Part shown: positions 51,506 to 60,230 of the stretch, one piece after another | How positions within the stretch are numbered: the stretch's first letter is position 1 | How the letters are laid out: every line of letters starts with the position of its first letter | From: Acidobacteriota bacterium | GTDB lineage: Bacteria > Acidobacteriota > Vicinamibacteria > Vicinamibacterales > JAKQTR01 | Assembly: GCA_026393755.1 (NCBI GenBank) | Contig: JAPKZO010000032.1 | Location: 232,714-296,713 of the forward strand | Direction of reading: 5' to 3' | Length of the DNA stretch: 64,000 nucleotides | The notes under the pieces: model-generated | Database searches by the model: none | Seen by the model: only the letters and a program-made list of their open reading frames with translations | Told to the model about the DNA's origin: nothing | Position numbers and translations under genes: made by a program

Positions 51506-53860
51506 ATGAAGACATGTCGATCATCGTTCAGAGCGCGCGCCGGGGTCGCGCTGCTATTCGCGATTGCCGCGAGCCTCGCCGGAGTGGCGGCAGCGCAGGA
51601 GTCCACCATCACGATTCACGGAACAGTCCGTACGGCTGCCGGCTCTCCGCTTGCCGCGGCGGTCGTGTCAGCGGAGAACGGAGCCAAGACGACGACCGAC
51701 GAGGCGGGCCGGTTCGCCCTGACTCTGGCGCGCGGACGGCACGATCTGCGCGTGACGCATCCGACGTATGTGCCGGCCAGAAAGACCCTCAATGTCGAAG
51801 GGCGACTCGACAACGTCGACCTGGTCCTCGAGCCGCTGGCCCGGTTCACGGAGAACGTCGTGGTCGCGGCCGTGCGGGCGGACGCCGAAGCGCCAATCAC
51901 CAAGCGCGATCTCGATCGGCAAGAAATCGAATCGCTGAACTCGGGGCAGGAAATGCCGTACCTGTTGAAGCAGGTGCCCTCGCTCACGCAGTACTCCGAC
52001 GCCGGCTCCCCAACCGGCTACTCGTACCTCTACCTGCGTGGGATCCCCCAGACACGGATGAACATCACGTTTGATGGCGCCCCGCTCAGTGAGCCCGAGG
52101 ACTCGGCGTTCTACTTCTCCAACTTCGGCGATTTCGCAAACGCTGTTCAGAGCATCCAGGTGCAGCGGGGGGTCGGCACGTCCACGGTCGGCACGGCCTC
52201 GTTTGTCGGATCCATCAACTTTGCCAGCATCGACCTCAAGGATAAACCCGAGGCCGACATCCGAATGAGCAGCGGTTCGTTCGGCACCAACCACGTGAGT
52301 GCGGCCGGGCAATCCGGCAGGCTGGGTGGAGGGTTCAAGCTCTATGGCCAGGCGGCCTACCAGGACTCGAACGGCTTCCGTGAGCATTCCGGCGTGAACC
52401 AGCAAAGCGTGTACGCAGGGGCCACGCGCGATTCGGACGCGTCCTTCTTCAAGGTTTTCGGTTTTCTTGGGCACGAGCGCACCAACCTGGCGTTTCTCGC
52501 GGCTGACGAAGACACACTGAAGCAGGATCGACGCGTCAACCCGCTGGGCCCGGATGAGCGCGACGATTTCGTGCAAGGTTTTGTGAACGCTCAATACCAT
52601 CGCGCGCTTGGCCCGTCGGCGGAACTGTCGATCCAGGGGTACTACAACGGAGCAGGTGGCTGGTATCGCCTCCGTGATGCGTCGATCGGGCTATTGCAGT
52701 ACGGGCTCGACTGGCGCAATCTCGGCGCGATGGCGACGTTCCACGCGACGCGCAATGGGCTCGACTTCAGCTGGGGCGCCCATGTCAGTACCTTCGAGAG
52801 CCAACACAACCGCGACATCGTCGGTGGCCTGCACGAATACACCAACCACGGCTTCAAGAACGAGATCAACAGTTTCGCCAAGGTGATCTCCACGAAAGGG
52901 CGCTGGCATCACTACGCCGATCTCCAGGTTCGGTGGGCCCGCTTCCGCTACGACGGCGTTGCTCCGCTGGGCTCGGTCGGCTGGACGTTCTTCAATCCCA
53001 AAATCGGCACACGTGTCGACCTCGGACACGGCGCAAGCCTCTACGGATCGGTGGGCCGGGCGGGCCGGGAACCTGGCAGAAGCGACATGCTGCAAGGCGA
53101 GGATAACGCCAGCGTGCCTTACGATCTCAGGGCCGTTTTGCCGGAACGGGTCGTCAACGTCGAGTCGGGCGTCGGCTTCTCGCGTCCCGGCTTCACCGCA
53201 CAGATCAACGCCTACTTCATGGAGTTCAGGCACGAGATCGCGCAAACAGGCGAACTGTCCGAGATCGGATTGCCGCTGCGCCGCAACGTGGACCGCAGCT
53301 TCAGACGCGGCGTCGAGATCGACCTGACATGGCGGCCGTGGTCGTCGCTCCGGCTGCGTCACACGGCCACCTACAGCTACAACCGTATCCGGACCTGGAC
53401 GCAGTTCTACGACATCTACGACACGGCTGGCACGTGGCTGACGACCACCAGCCTCGCGCACACCAACGTCACACCGCTGCTGACGCCATCGGTGCTGGCG
53501 AGTGCGTCGGCTGACTATTCGCCCGCATCGTGGCTCACCGTGAGCGGGGCGGGGCGCTATGTCGGTCAGTCGCACCTCGACAACACCGGGAACCCGGCAT
53601 TCGTCGCAAAGGGGTTCTTCGGCCTCGACGCCGTGGCGTCGATCAATCTCGCGCGGGTTCTAGGCTTCGCGGCTCGAACTGCGCCACGACTGCGGATCCA
53701 GATGGACAATGTCCTCGACAACCGGAACATGCTTCCGAGTGGATACAGCTACTTGTTCTTCACCGAGGGCGCCGCCGGGCGGCTGGAGCCTGGCGGCACC
53801 AGGTACTACTACCCGCTTGCCACCCGGAGCATCATGGTGATGCTCGACTTGAAGTTGTGA
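51506..53860 (+). CDS. TonB-dependent receptor for thiamine (predicted)
   Basis: 784 residues. The ATG at 51506 has GAGAAGG 7 bp upstream. Domains: signal peptide (GVALLFAIAASLAGVAAAQE), a carboxypeptidase-regulatory-like/CNA-B-like domain (TITIHGTVRTAAGSPLAAAVVSAENGAKTTTDEAGRFAL), a plug (~120-240, LLKQVPSLTQYSDAGSPTGYSYLYLRGIPQTRMNITFDGAPLSEPED and VQRGVGTSTVGTASFVGSINF), and a barrel ending MVMLDLKL. It takes ligands across the outer membrane with TonB energy. The upstream TPP riboswitch and downstream pnuT mark thiamine as ligand, like OMR1 of Bacteroidota. Confidence 0.94.
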   Translation: MKTCRSSFRARAGVALLFAIAASLAGVAAAQESTITIHGTVRTAAGSPLAAAVVSAENGAKTTTDEAGRFALTLARGRHDLRVTHPTYVPARKTLNVEGRLDNVDLVLEPLARFTENVVVAAVRADAEAPITKRDLDRQEIESLNSGQEMPYLLKQVPSLTQYSDAGSPTGYSYLYLRGIPQTRMNITFDGAPLSEPEDSAFYFSNFGDFANAVQSIQVQRGVGTSTVGTASFVGSINFASIDLKDKPEADIRMSSGSFGTNHVSAAGQSGRLGGGFKLYGQAAYQDSNGFREHSGVNQQSVYAGATRDSDASFFKVFGFLGHERTNLAFLAADEDTLKQDRRVNPLGPDERDDFVQGFVNAQYHRALGPSAELSIQGYYNGAGGWYRLRDASIGLLQYGLDWRNLGAMATFHATRNGLDFSWGAHVSTFESQHNRDIVGGLHEYTNHGFKNEINSFAKVISTKGRWHHYADLQVRWARFRYDGVAPLGSVGWTFFNPKIGTRVDLGHGASLYGSVGRAGREPGRSDMLQGEDNASVPYDLRAVLPERVVNVESGVGFSRPGFTAQINAYFMEFRHEIAQTGELSEIGLPLRRNVDRSFRRGVEIDLTWRPWSSLRLRHTATYSYNRIRTWTQFYDIYDTAGTWLTTTSLAHTNVTPLLTPSVLASASADYSPASWLTVSGAGRYVGQSHLDNTGNPAFVAKGFFGLDAVASINLARVLGFAARTAPRLRIQMDNVLDNRNMLPSGYSYLFFTEGAAGRLEPGGTRYYYPLATRSIMVMLDLKL

Positions 53861-53869
53861 AGACACCCA

Positions 53870-54442
53870 ATGGGCCCGTTTGAAATCGTCGGCGTCGTCA
53901 CCGGCATTCTCGGCGTGTGGCTGACGACGCGCCAGAAGATCTGGTGCTGGCCCGTTGGGCTCGTTTCTGTCATTGCGTTCATCGTCGTCTTCTTCGAGGC
54001 GAAGTTGTACGCCGCCATGGGGCTCCAGGTCGTCTACGTGGTCCTGGCTTCCTACGGCTGGTACGCGTGGCTCCACGGCGGAACCGACCACGGCGAGTTG
54101 CGGGTCTCGCGCATTTCGAATCGAATTCTGGTGCCGTTGACGGCTTTGGGATTGGCATCGACCGCGCTCCTGGGTGTCTGGCTCCAGCGCCGCACCGACG
54201 AAGCGCTGCCCTTTCTCGACGCCTTCACCACGTCGTTCAGCCTGGTCGCCCAGTGGATGCAGACGCGCAAGCACCTGGAGAACTGGTCGCTCTGGGTCGT
54301 GGTCGACCTGATCTACATCAGCATGAGTCTGACCCAGGGTCTGAGGCTGACGGCGGGCCTGTATGCCGTTTACGTCGTCCTGGCGCTTCTCGGCTACCGC
54401 GACTGGCGCCGGTCAATGACGGTGGCCCGGGAGCCGGCATGA
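53870..54442 (+). CDS. pnuT: PnuC-family thiamine transporter PnuT
   Basis: 190 residues with about seven membrane helices. PnuC-type proteins are facilitators whose cargo is trapped by phosphorylation inside. ILGVWLTTRQKIWCWPVGLVSVIAF, LYAAMGLQVVYVVLASYGWYAWLHG, and LVAQWMQTRKHLENWSLWVVVDLIYISM are family signatures (W-x-x-G and ENW motifs). Being in a TPP riboswitch operon makes it the thiamine branch (PnuT) rather than PnuC (nicotinamide riboside). Its stop overlaps the kinase start. Confidence 0.93.
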   Translation: MGPFEIVGVVTGILGVWLTTRQKIWCWPVGLVSVIAFIVVFFEAKLYAAMGLQVVYVVLASYGWYAWLHGGTDHGELRVSRISNRILVPLTALGLASTALLGVWLQRRTDEALPFLDAFTTSFSLVAQWMQTRKHLENWSLWVVVDLIYISMSLTQGLRLTAGLYAVYVVLALLGYRDWRRSMTVAREPA

Positions 54443-54993
54443 GCGCCTGGCCGCTCGTCGTTGTGCTCACCGGCTCGGAGTGCACCGGGAAGACAACGCT
54501 CGCCGGTGACCTGGCGGTATATTTCGGGGCACCCTCGTCGCCGGAGTACGTCCGCGAGTACCTCGACCGCAAGGGCACGCCGCTCGACGCGTCGGATGTG
54601 TCGTCGATCGCACACGGACAGATGCGCGTCGAGGACGAAGCGGCCTCGTCTGCGTCGCGTCTGGTCATCAGAGACACCGACCTCATCAGCACCGTGGTCT
54701 ACAGCCGGCACTACAATGGCGCGTGTCCGCCGTGGATCGCTGATGCAGCGAAGCAGCGGTTGGCGGACCTGTACCTCTTGCTGCACCCGGATGTGCCGTG
54801 GCAGGCGGATGGCCTCCAGCACGACAGGCCCGAGCAACGAGCTGACATGCACGAGCTTTTCCGCCGGCAACTGGATGTGTCCGGCGCTCGCGTCGTCGAC
54901 ATTGTTGGATCGTGGGAGACGCGCCGGGAGACTGCGATTGAGGCTGTCACGCAGGCGGTCGCCCGAGCCTTGTCGGCCGCGTCGTCGGCTTGA
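54439..54993 (+). CDS. NadR-like P-loop kinase, candidate thiamine kinase
   Basis: 184 residues starting at an ATGA overlap with pnuT. The Walker A loop GSECTGKTTLA (residues 12-22) and EYVREYLDRKG, DEAASSASRLVIRDTDLISTVVYSRHYNG, YLLLHPDVPWQADGLQHD match the ribosylnicotinamide kinase domain of NadR. In NAD salvage that domain phosphorylates the nucleoside brought in by PnuC. Here, as the third gene of a TPP-regulated operon, it more likely phosphorylates thiamine brought in by PnuT. This activity is an inference; thiamine pyrophosphokinase motifs are absent. Confidence 0.82.
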   Translation: MSAWPLVVVLTGSECTGKTTLAGDLAVYFGAPSSPEYVREYLDRKGTPLDASDVSSIAHGQMRVEDEAASSASRLVIRDTDLISTVVYSRHYNGACPPWIADAAKQRLADLYLLLHPDVPWQADGLQHDRPEQRADMHELFRRQLDVSGARVVDIVGSWETRRETAIEAVTQAVARALSAASSA

Positions 54994-55007
54994 ACGGACG
55001 CGTCGGT

Positions 55008-55910
55008 CTATGCGAGGTTCCCGTTCTGCCTCGTCTTCAAGAAGTCACACCACTTGTCCATCCCTGCGCCTGTCTGTGCCGACACTTCGAAGATCCTGGC
55101 GTTCGGACTGACGCGGCGGATGTTCTCGAGGGCCGAGGCGCGGTCGAAGTCGACGTGCGGCGCCAGGTCGGTCTTCGTGATGACCACAACGTGGGCATGG
55201 CGGAACATCGGCGGGTACTTGAGCGGCTTGTCCTCGCCCTCCGTGACCGAGAGCAGCGCCACCCGCAGGTCCTCACCGAGATCGAACTCGGCCGGACACA
55301 CGAGGTTCCCCACGTTCTCAATGATCAAGATGTCCAACGTCTTCGCATCAAGCTGCCCCACGGCGCGCGCGATCATCTCGGCGTCCAGGTGGCAGAGCGT
55401 TCCGGTGGAAATCTGGACGACCGGCGCTCCGGTCGTGCGCAGCCGCCGCGCGTCGTTGTCGGTCTCCAGGTCGCCGACGATGACACCCACGCGTGCGGCA
55501 GGTTGCAGCCGCTCGATCGTCTTCTGAAGCAGCGCCGTCTTGCCCGACCCGGGAGACGAGACGACGTTCAGCGTGAGCAGGCCCAGTGCCTTGAAGAAGC
55601 CGCGGTTGCGCTCGGCCATTCGGTCGTTGGCCGCAAAGACGGACTGGTGCACCGCGATCTCACGAGAACCCCGCGCGAGTCCGTCTTCCAGTGGATGGTC
55701 GTGCTCGTGGCTATGGGCGTGAGGATGCCCGTGGTCATGCTGGTGCGGATTAGCGTGATCTTGTTCAGCGTTGTGGACGTGCGGGTGTTCGTCGTCGTGC
55801 GCCCGGCTGTGGTCGTGGCCAGCCTCGACAAGCGGCGACGGCACCTGGTCGGCCGGCTTGCCATCAATCCTGGTCGGACCCGGACGGCCGCATCCGCATT
55901 CGACGCACAT
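55008..55910 (-). CDS. hypB: Hydrogenase nickel incorporation protein HypB
   Basis: 300 residues. HypB is a GTPase that delivers nickel to [NiFe] hydrogenase (and sometimes urease). The start at 55910 is set by the conserved N-terminal nickel site MCVECGCG; the longer frame to 56039 overlaps hypA. A long His-rich segment follows (residues ~30-75, with HDHGHPHAHSHEHDH) for nickel storage. GTPase motifs are SSPGSGKTALLQK, GDLETDNDARRL, IENVGNLVCPAEFDLGE, and ITKTDLAPHV. It starts 2 bp after the hypA stop. No hydrogenase or hypCDEF is in the window. Confidence 0.97.
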   Translation of the reverse strand: MCVECGCGRPGPTRIDGKPADQVPSPLVEAGHDHSRAHDDEHPHVHNAEQDHANPHQHDHGHPHAHSHEHDHPLEDGLARGSREIAVHQSVFAANDRMAERNRGFFKALGLLTLNVVSSPGSGKTALLQKTIERLQPAARVGVIVGDLETDNDARRLRTTGAPVVQISTGTLCHLDAEMIARAVGQLDAKTLDILIIENVGNLVCPAEFDLGEDLRVALLSVTEGEDKPLKYPPMFRHAHVVVITKTDLAPHVDFDRASALENIRRVSPNARIFEVSAQTGAGMDKWCDFLKTRQNGNLA

Positions 55911-55912
55911 GA

Positions 55913-56254
55913 CTAATCGATCTCCAGCGATACGACGTCGAGTTCCCGGCCCCGCCGCATCTCGAAGCTGGGCACGTGGCACGTCGGACAGCCGCCGATC
56001 AGATCGTCGGCTTCGAACTCGTCGGCGCACGTCATACACCAGAAGGCGCCAGGCACGAATTCAACGACGAGCCGCGCTTCCGCGGCCAGTGTGTCCCCGC
56101 GCAGCACGGTGAACGCGTGGTCCAGCGCTTCGGAGACGACGCCCGTCATCCGGCCGACCCGCATCCGAATCTCGCGAATGCGCACGGCGCCAGCCGATCG
56201 GGCCTGTGACTCGGCAATCTCGAGAACCGACTGCATGATCCCCACTTCGTGCAC
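55913..56254 (-). CDS. hypA: Hydrogenase maturation nickel metallochaperone HypA
   Basis: 113 residues with a GTG start. HypA carries nickel to the hydrogenase large subunit with HypB. The N-terminal M-H-E nickel-binding sequence opens the protein (MHEVGIMQSVLEIAESQA); the zinc site is CMTC ... CPTC. Length is typical. TAGAAT ends 10 bp before its start codon on the minus strand. Confidence 0.96.
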   Translation of the reverse strand: MHEVGIMQSVLEIAESQARSAGAVRIREIRMRVGRMTGVVSEALDHAFTVLRGDTLAAEARLVVEFVPGAFWCMTCADEFEADDLIGGCPTCHVPSFEMRRGRELDVVSLEID

Positions 56255-56264
56255 GGCAATTCTG

Positions 56265-56270
56265 ATTCTA
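56265..56270 (-). promoter_or_regulatory. TAGAAT -10-like box before hypA
   Basis: Read on the minus strand, TAGAAT (56270-56265, in the context GGGGTATAGAAT) lies 10 bp before the hypA GTG, leaving almost no untranslated leader. Confidence 0.4.
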
Positions 56271-56300
56271 TACCCCGGACGCGACCATCAGTCCGCCGTC

Positions 56301-56322
56301 GGGGCACGGCATGCCGTGCCCC
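56301..56322. repeat. Perfect 22-bp palindrome GGGGCACGGCA/TGCCGTGCCCC
   Basis: Two 11-bp arms meet without a loop, followed by TAC. It lies in the hypA-purL intergenic space and shares the GCCCCTAC end with the hairpin at 48895, so it is one of a family of palindromic repeats. Confidence 0.85.
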
Positions 56323-56338
56323 TACCGGGCAAGCAGGG

Positions 56339-56344
56339 TAGAAT
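56339..56344 (+). promoter_or_regulatory. TAGAAT -10-like box before purL
   Basis: TAGAAT in the context GGGTAGAAT lies 9 bp before the purL ATG. No Shine-Dalgarno is present between them, consistent with a leaderless or nearly leaderless mRNA. Confidence 0.45.
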
Positions 56345-56353
56345 TCCAAGCAC

Positions 56354-59300
56354 ATGGTTGTCCTCAAGATCCCCGGGGGTCTCGCGCTCTCGACCTTCCG
56401 CCTCGACAAGCTCAATCGACTCGTTCGCGCGCAGGAGCCGGGCCTTGAGATTCGATCGGCCCGGTTCTGGCACTTCGTCGAGACGGCTCGGAGCCTGACG
56501 CAATCGGAAAGCGACACACTGACGAAGTTGCTGACCTACGGCGGCGTTGCGCCAGAGCCTGTCGGCCGCCCGATCCTGGTCACGCCACGATTCGGAACGA
56601 TTTCTCCGTGGTCGTCGAAGGCCACGGACATTGCGAAGCAGTGCAGGCTCGATGCGGTCAAGCGCGTCGAGCGAGGTACCGCATTCGACGTCGAGGGCAC
56701 CGGGGCGGTGTGCGCCATCTTCCCGCTGCTGCACGATCGGATGACAGAGACGATCATCGGCAGCATCGATGAAGCCGCCGGCCTCTTTCATCACTCTGCG
56801 CCGAAGCCGCTGACGCTGGTGGATGTCCTCGGGCGCGGGCGCTCGGCGCTCGACGAAGCCAATGCCGCCTTCGGCCTCGCCCTCGCGCCGGACGAAATTG
56901 ACTACCTGGTGGCGTACTTCACAAGCCACCGGCGCAATCCGACCGACGTGGAGCTCACGATGTTCGCGCAGGCGAACTCGGAACACTGCCGCCACAAGAT
57001 CTTCAACGCGTCCTGGATCATCGACGGCCAGCCCCGCGCCGAAACACTGTTCGGGATGATCCGGAAGACGCATCAGGCGCACCCGCAAGGGACGGTCGTG
57101 GCGTATTCCGACAACGCCGCCGTCATGGAAGGACGCCGGGTGCGCCGGTTCTTCGCGGACCCGGATACCGGCCGCTACCTCTACCGGGAGACCGATCTCC
57201 ACACGCTGATGAAAGTGGAGACACACAATCATCCGACGGCGATTTCGCCGTTTCCCGGAGCGGCCACCGGATCGGGCGGCGAAATCCGCGACGAGGGCGC
57301 TACCGGCCGCGGTTCCAAGCCCAAGGCGGGTCTCTGCGGCTTCTCGGTGTCACACTTGCGCATTCCCGGGCACGAGCGGCCATGGGAGGGTCCGGAATCG
57401 AGGCCCGGCCGCATCAGTTCGCCGCTGGCCATCATGATTGACGGCCCGATTGGGGCCGCCTCGTTCAACAACGAGTTCGGGCGTCCAAACCTCGCCGGCT
57501 ACTTCCGCAGTTACGAGCAGCGCGTGGGCGGCGTGCTTCGCGGGTACCACAAGCCGATCATGCTGGCGGGGGGCGTTGGCAACATCTGCGCAGACGACGC
57601 CCTCAAGGCTGACATCCCGCCCGGCTCGCTGCTCGTCCAGATCGGCGGGCCCGGCATGCTCATCGGCATGGGAGGCGGGTCTGCCTCGTCGATGACGACC
57701 GGCGCCAACACGGCCGACCTCGACTTCGACTCGGTCCAGCGTGGCAACGCGGAGATTCAGCGGCGCGCGCAGGAAGTCATCGATCGCTGCTGCGCCCTCG
57801 GGACGGCCAATCCCATTCTCTCGATCCATGACGTCGGGGCAGGCGGTCTGTCGAACGCGCTGCCTGAACTGGCTCACGGCTCGGGCCGGGGAGCACGGAT
57901 CGATCTGCGGGCCGCACCCAACGAAGAACCCGGGATGACGCCTCGCGAGGTGTGGTGCAACGAGGCACAGGAGCGGTACGTGCTGGCGATTGCGCCAGCA
58001 GATCTCGATCGTTTCCGCGCACTCTGCGAGCGCGAGCGCTGCCCCTTCGCCGTCGTCGGCGTCGCCACAGACGATGAGCGGCTCGAGGTTCAAGATCCGC
58101 TCTTCGGTAACGCGCCGGTCGACATGGACTTGCCGGCGCTGCTCGGCAAGCCGCCGCGGATGACCCGCGATGTCGCCCACCGGACGATCAACGTCGAGCC
58201 GTTTGACGGGCGGGGTGTGTCGATTGCCGAAGCCGCCCATCTGGTGCTCGGCGCTCCGACGGTGGCGGACAAGACCTTTCTCGTCACCATCGGCGATCGC
58301 ACGGTCGGCGGCCTGTGTTCGCGCGATCAATCGGTGGGGCCGTGGCAGGTCCCCGTGGCCGACTGCGCCACGACGCTGCTCTCCTTCGAGGGCTACGCGG
58401 GCGAGGCATTCGCCATCGGCGAGCGGACGCCGATCGCGGCGATCGACGCGCCGGCGTCCGGGCGAATGGCTGTCGGGGAGGCCTTGACCAACCTGGCGGC
58501 CGCCCCCTTGCGCGCACTCTCGCTGGTCAAGCTCTCCGCGAACTGGATGGCCGCCGGCGGCGCGCCGGGCGAAGATGCGGCACTGTTCGACACGGTTCGA
58601 GCGGTCGCGCTCGAGTTGTGCCCCGCGCTCGGCATCAGCATCCCGGTCGGCAAGGACTCGATGTCGATGCGCACGCAGTGGACCGAGGACGCCGCGGCCC
58701 GCGATGTCGTAAGTCCGGTGTCGCTGGTCGTTTCGGCGTTCGCCCCGTGCGACGATGTCCGGCCCACGTGGACGCCACAGCTGAAGACCGGCGTCGGCGC
58801 GACATCACTCGTGTTGATCGACCTCTCTGGCGGCCAGGCGAGGTTGGGTGGCTCCATCCTGGCGCAGGTGCTCGGACAGGCCGGTGGTGACGTGCCGGAT
58901 CTCGACAGCCCGACGGCCATTCGCGGCCTGTTTGCGGCGCTCGCTAAACTGCGGGCAGCAGGCCTCGTGCTGGCGTACCACGATCGATCGGACGGCGGCC
59001 TCTTCGTGACGGCGGCGGAAATGGCCTTTGCCGGTCATGCTGGCGTGACGCTTGAGGCAGACGCGATCGGCGCTCGGCCGGCTGTGGATGAATCCGGCCT
59101 TCTCGCCGAGTTGTTCTCGGAGGAACTGGGCGCGGTGATCCAGGTTCGCGATGCCGACCTCTCGAGGGCGCTCGCGGTGTTACAGATCCATAGTGTCGAC
59201 GGCCGGATGGTTGGGCGCGTCACTGAGGACGGCACGCTGCGCGTGACACGCGGCGGCCAGGAGTTGTTCTGCGAGTCGCGCGTCGCGCTGCAGCGCGTGT

Positions 59301-60223
59301 GGAGCGAGACGACGTGGCTGCTGCAGTCTCTGCGCGACAACCCGGCATCAGCCCAACAGGAGTACGACCGGATCCTGGATGGCGGCGAGCCTGGCATCAC
59401 TCCGGTCTTGCGGTTCACGCCGGCCGAAGATGTCGCCGCGCCGTTTGTCGCGACAGGCGCCAGACCTCCCATTGCGATCCTGCGTGAGCAGGGCGTGAAC
59501 GGCGAAGTCGAAATGGCGGCGGCGTTCGACCGCGCCGGCTTCGAGGCGCACGACGTGCACATGAGCGACATCATCTCCGGGCGCGTGTCGCTCGAGTCGT
59601 TTCGGGGCCTGGCGGCGTGCGGCGGGTTCTCGTACGGCGACGTGCTGGGCGGCGGTGAAGGGTGGGCGAAGTCGATTCTCTACAACCCCCGGGCCCGCGA
59701 CGAATTCTCGGCGTTCTTCGAGCGGTCAGACACTTTCGCGCTCGGCGTCTGCAATGGATGCCAGATGATGGCCGCGTTGAAATCGCTGATTCCCGGAGCG
59801 GAGGCCTGGCCGCGGTTCGCCAAGAACGCGTCCGAACAATTCGAGGCCCGGTTGATTACGGTGGAGATCGTGTCGAGCCCCTCGTTGTTCTTCACGGGAA
59901 TGGCCGGGAGTCTGCTCCCCGTTGTCACCGCGCACGGCGAAGGCCGAGCGGTGTTCGACCGGCCCGAAGACGCGCAGCGGGTCATCATGTCGGCTCGGCT
60001 GGTCGATAATCGGGGGCGGGCGACCGAGGTCTATCCTCTCAACCCGAACGGTTCACCCGGTGGCCTGACTGCCGCGACCACCGCCGACGGCCGGTTCACG
60101 ATCCTCATGCCTCACCCTGAACGGGTCTTCCGTTCGGTGCAGCTCTCCTGGCATCCGGACAGTTGGGGCGAGGACAGCCCCTGGATGCGGCTCTTCCGCA
60201 ACGCGCGCGTCTACGTCGGCTAG
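56354..60223 (+). CDS. purL: Phosphoribosylformylglycinamidine synthase, large single-chain form
   Basis: 1289 residues. It converts FGAR to FGAM with glutamine and ATP in purine synthesis. The large form fuses the synthetase and glutaminase, as in E. coli (about 1295 residues), unlike the PurS/PurQ/PurL split form. [51 protein letters not shown], and DSMSMRT-type ATP region are in the synthetase; the glutaminase domain (~1030-1289) has [16 protein letters not shown], the nucleophile Cys in [11 protein letters not shown], and the His/Glu in PHPERVFR. No other pur gene is adjacent. Confidence 0.98.
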   Translation: MVVLKIPGGLALSTFRLDKLNRLVRAQEPGLEIRSARFWHFVETARSLTQSESDTLTKLLTYGGVAPEPVGRPILVTPRFGTISPWSSKATDIAKQCRLDAVKRVERGTAFDVEGTGAVCAIFPLLHDRMTETIIGSIDEAAGLFHHSAPKPLTLVDVLGRGRSALDEANAAFGLALAPDEIDYLVAYFTSHRRNPTDVELTMFAQANSEHCRHKIFNASWIIDGQPRAETLFGMIRKTHQAHPQGTVVAYSDNAAVMEGRRVRRFFADPDTGRYLYRETDLHTLMKVETHNHPTAISPFPGAATGSGGEIRDEGATGRGSKPKAGLCGFSVSHLRIPGHERPWEGPESRPGRISSPLAIMIDGPIGAASFNNEFGRPNLAGYFRSYEQRVGGVLRGYHKPIMLAGGVGNICADDALKADIPPGSLLVQIGGPGMLIGMGGGSASSMTTGANTADLDFDSVQRGNAEIQRRAQEVIDRCCALGTANPILSIHDVGAGGLSNALPELAHGSGRGARIDLRAAPNEEPGMTPREVWCNEAQERYVLAIAPADLDRFRALCERERCPFAVVGVATDDERLEVQDPLFGNAPVDMDLPALLGKPPRMTRDVAHRTINVEPFDGRGVSIAEAAHLVLGAPTVADKTFLVTIGDRTVGGLCSRDQSVGPWQVPVADCATTLLSFEGYAGEAFAIGERTPIAAIDAPASGRMAVGEALTNLAAAPLRALSLVKLSANWMAAGGAPGEDAALFDTVRAVALELCPALGISIPVGKDSMSMRTQWTEDAAARDVVSPVSLVVSAFAPCDDVRPTWTPQLKTGVGATSLVLIDLSGGQARLGGSILAQVLGQAGGDVPDLDSPTAIRGLFAALAKLRAAGLVLAYHDRSDGGLFVTAAEMAFAGHAGVTLEADAIGARPAVDESGLLAELFSEELGAVIQVRDADLSRALAVLQIHSVDGRMVGRVTEDGTLRVTRGGQELFCESRVALQRVWSETTWLLQSLRDNPASAQQEYDRILDGGEPGITPVLRFTPAEDVAAPFVATGARPPIAILREQGVNGEVEMAAAFDRAGFEAHDVHMSDIISGRVSLESFRGLAACGGFSYGDVLGGGEGWAKSILYNPRARDEFSAFFERSDTFALGVCNGCQMMAALKSLIPGAEAWPRFAKNASEQFEARLITVEIVSSPSLFFTGMAGSLLPVVTAHGEGRAVFDRPEDAQRVIMSARLVDNRGRATEVYPLNPNGSPGGLTAATTADGRFTILMPHPERVFRSVQLSWHPDSWGEDSPWMRLFRNARVYVG

Positions 60224-60230
60224 TGTCCGG

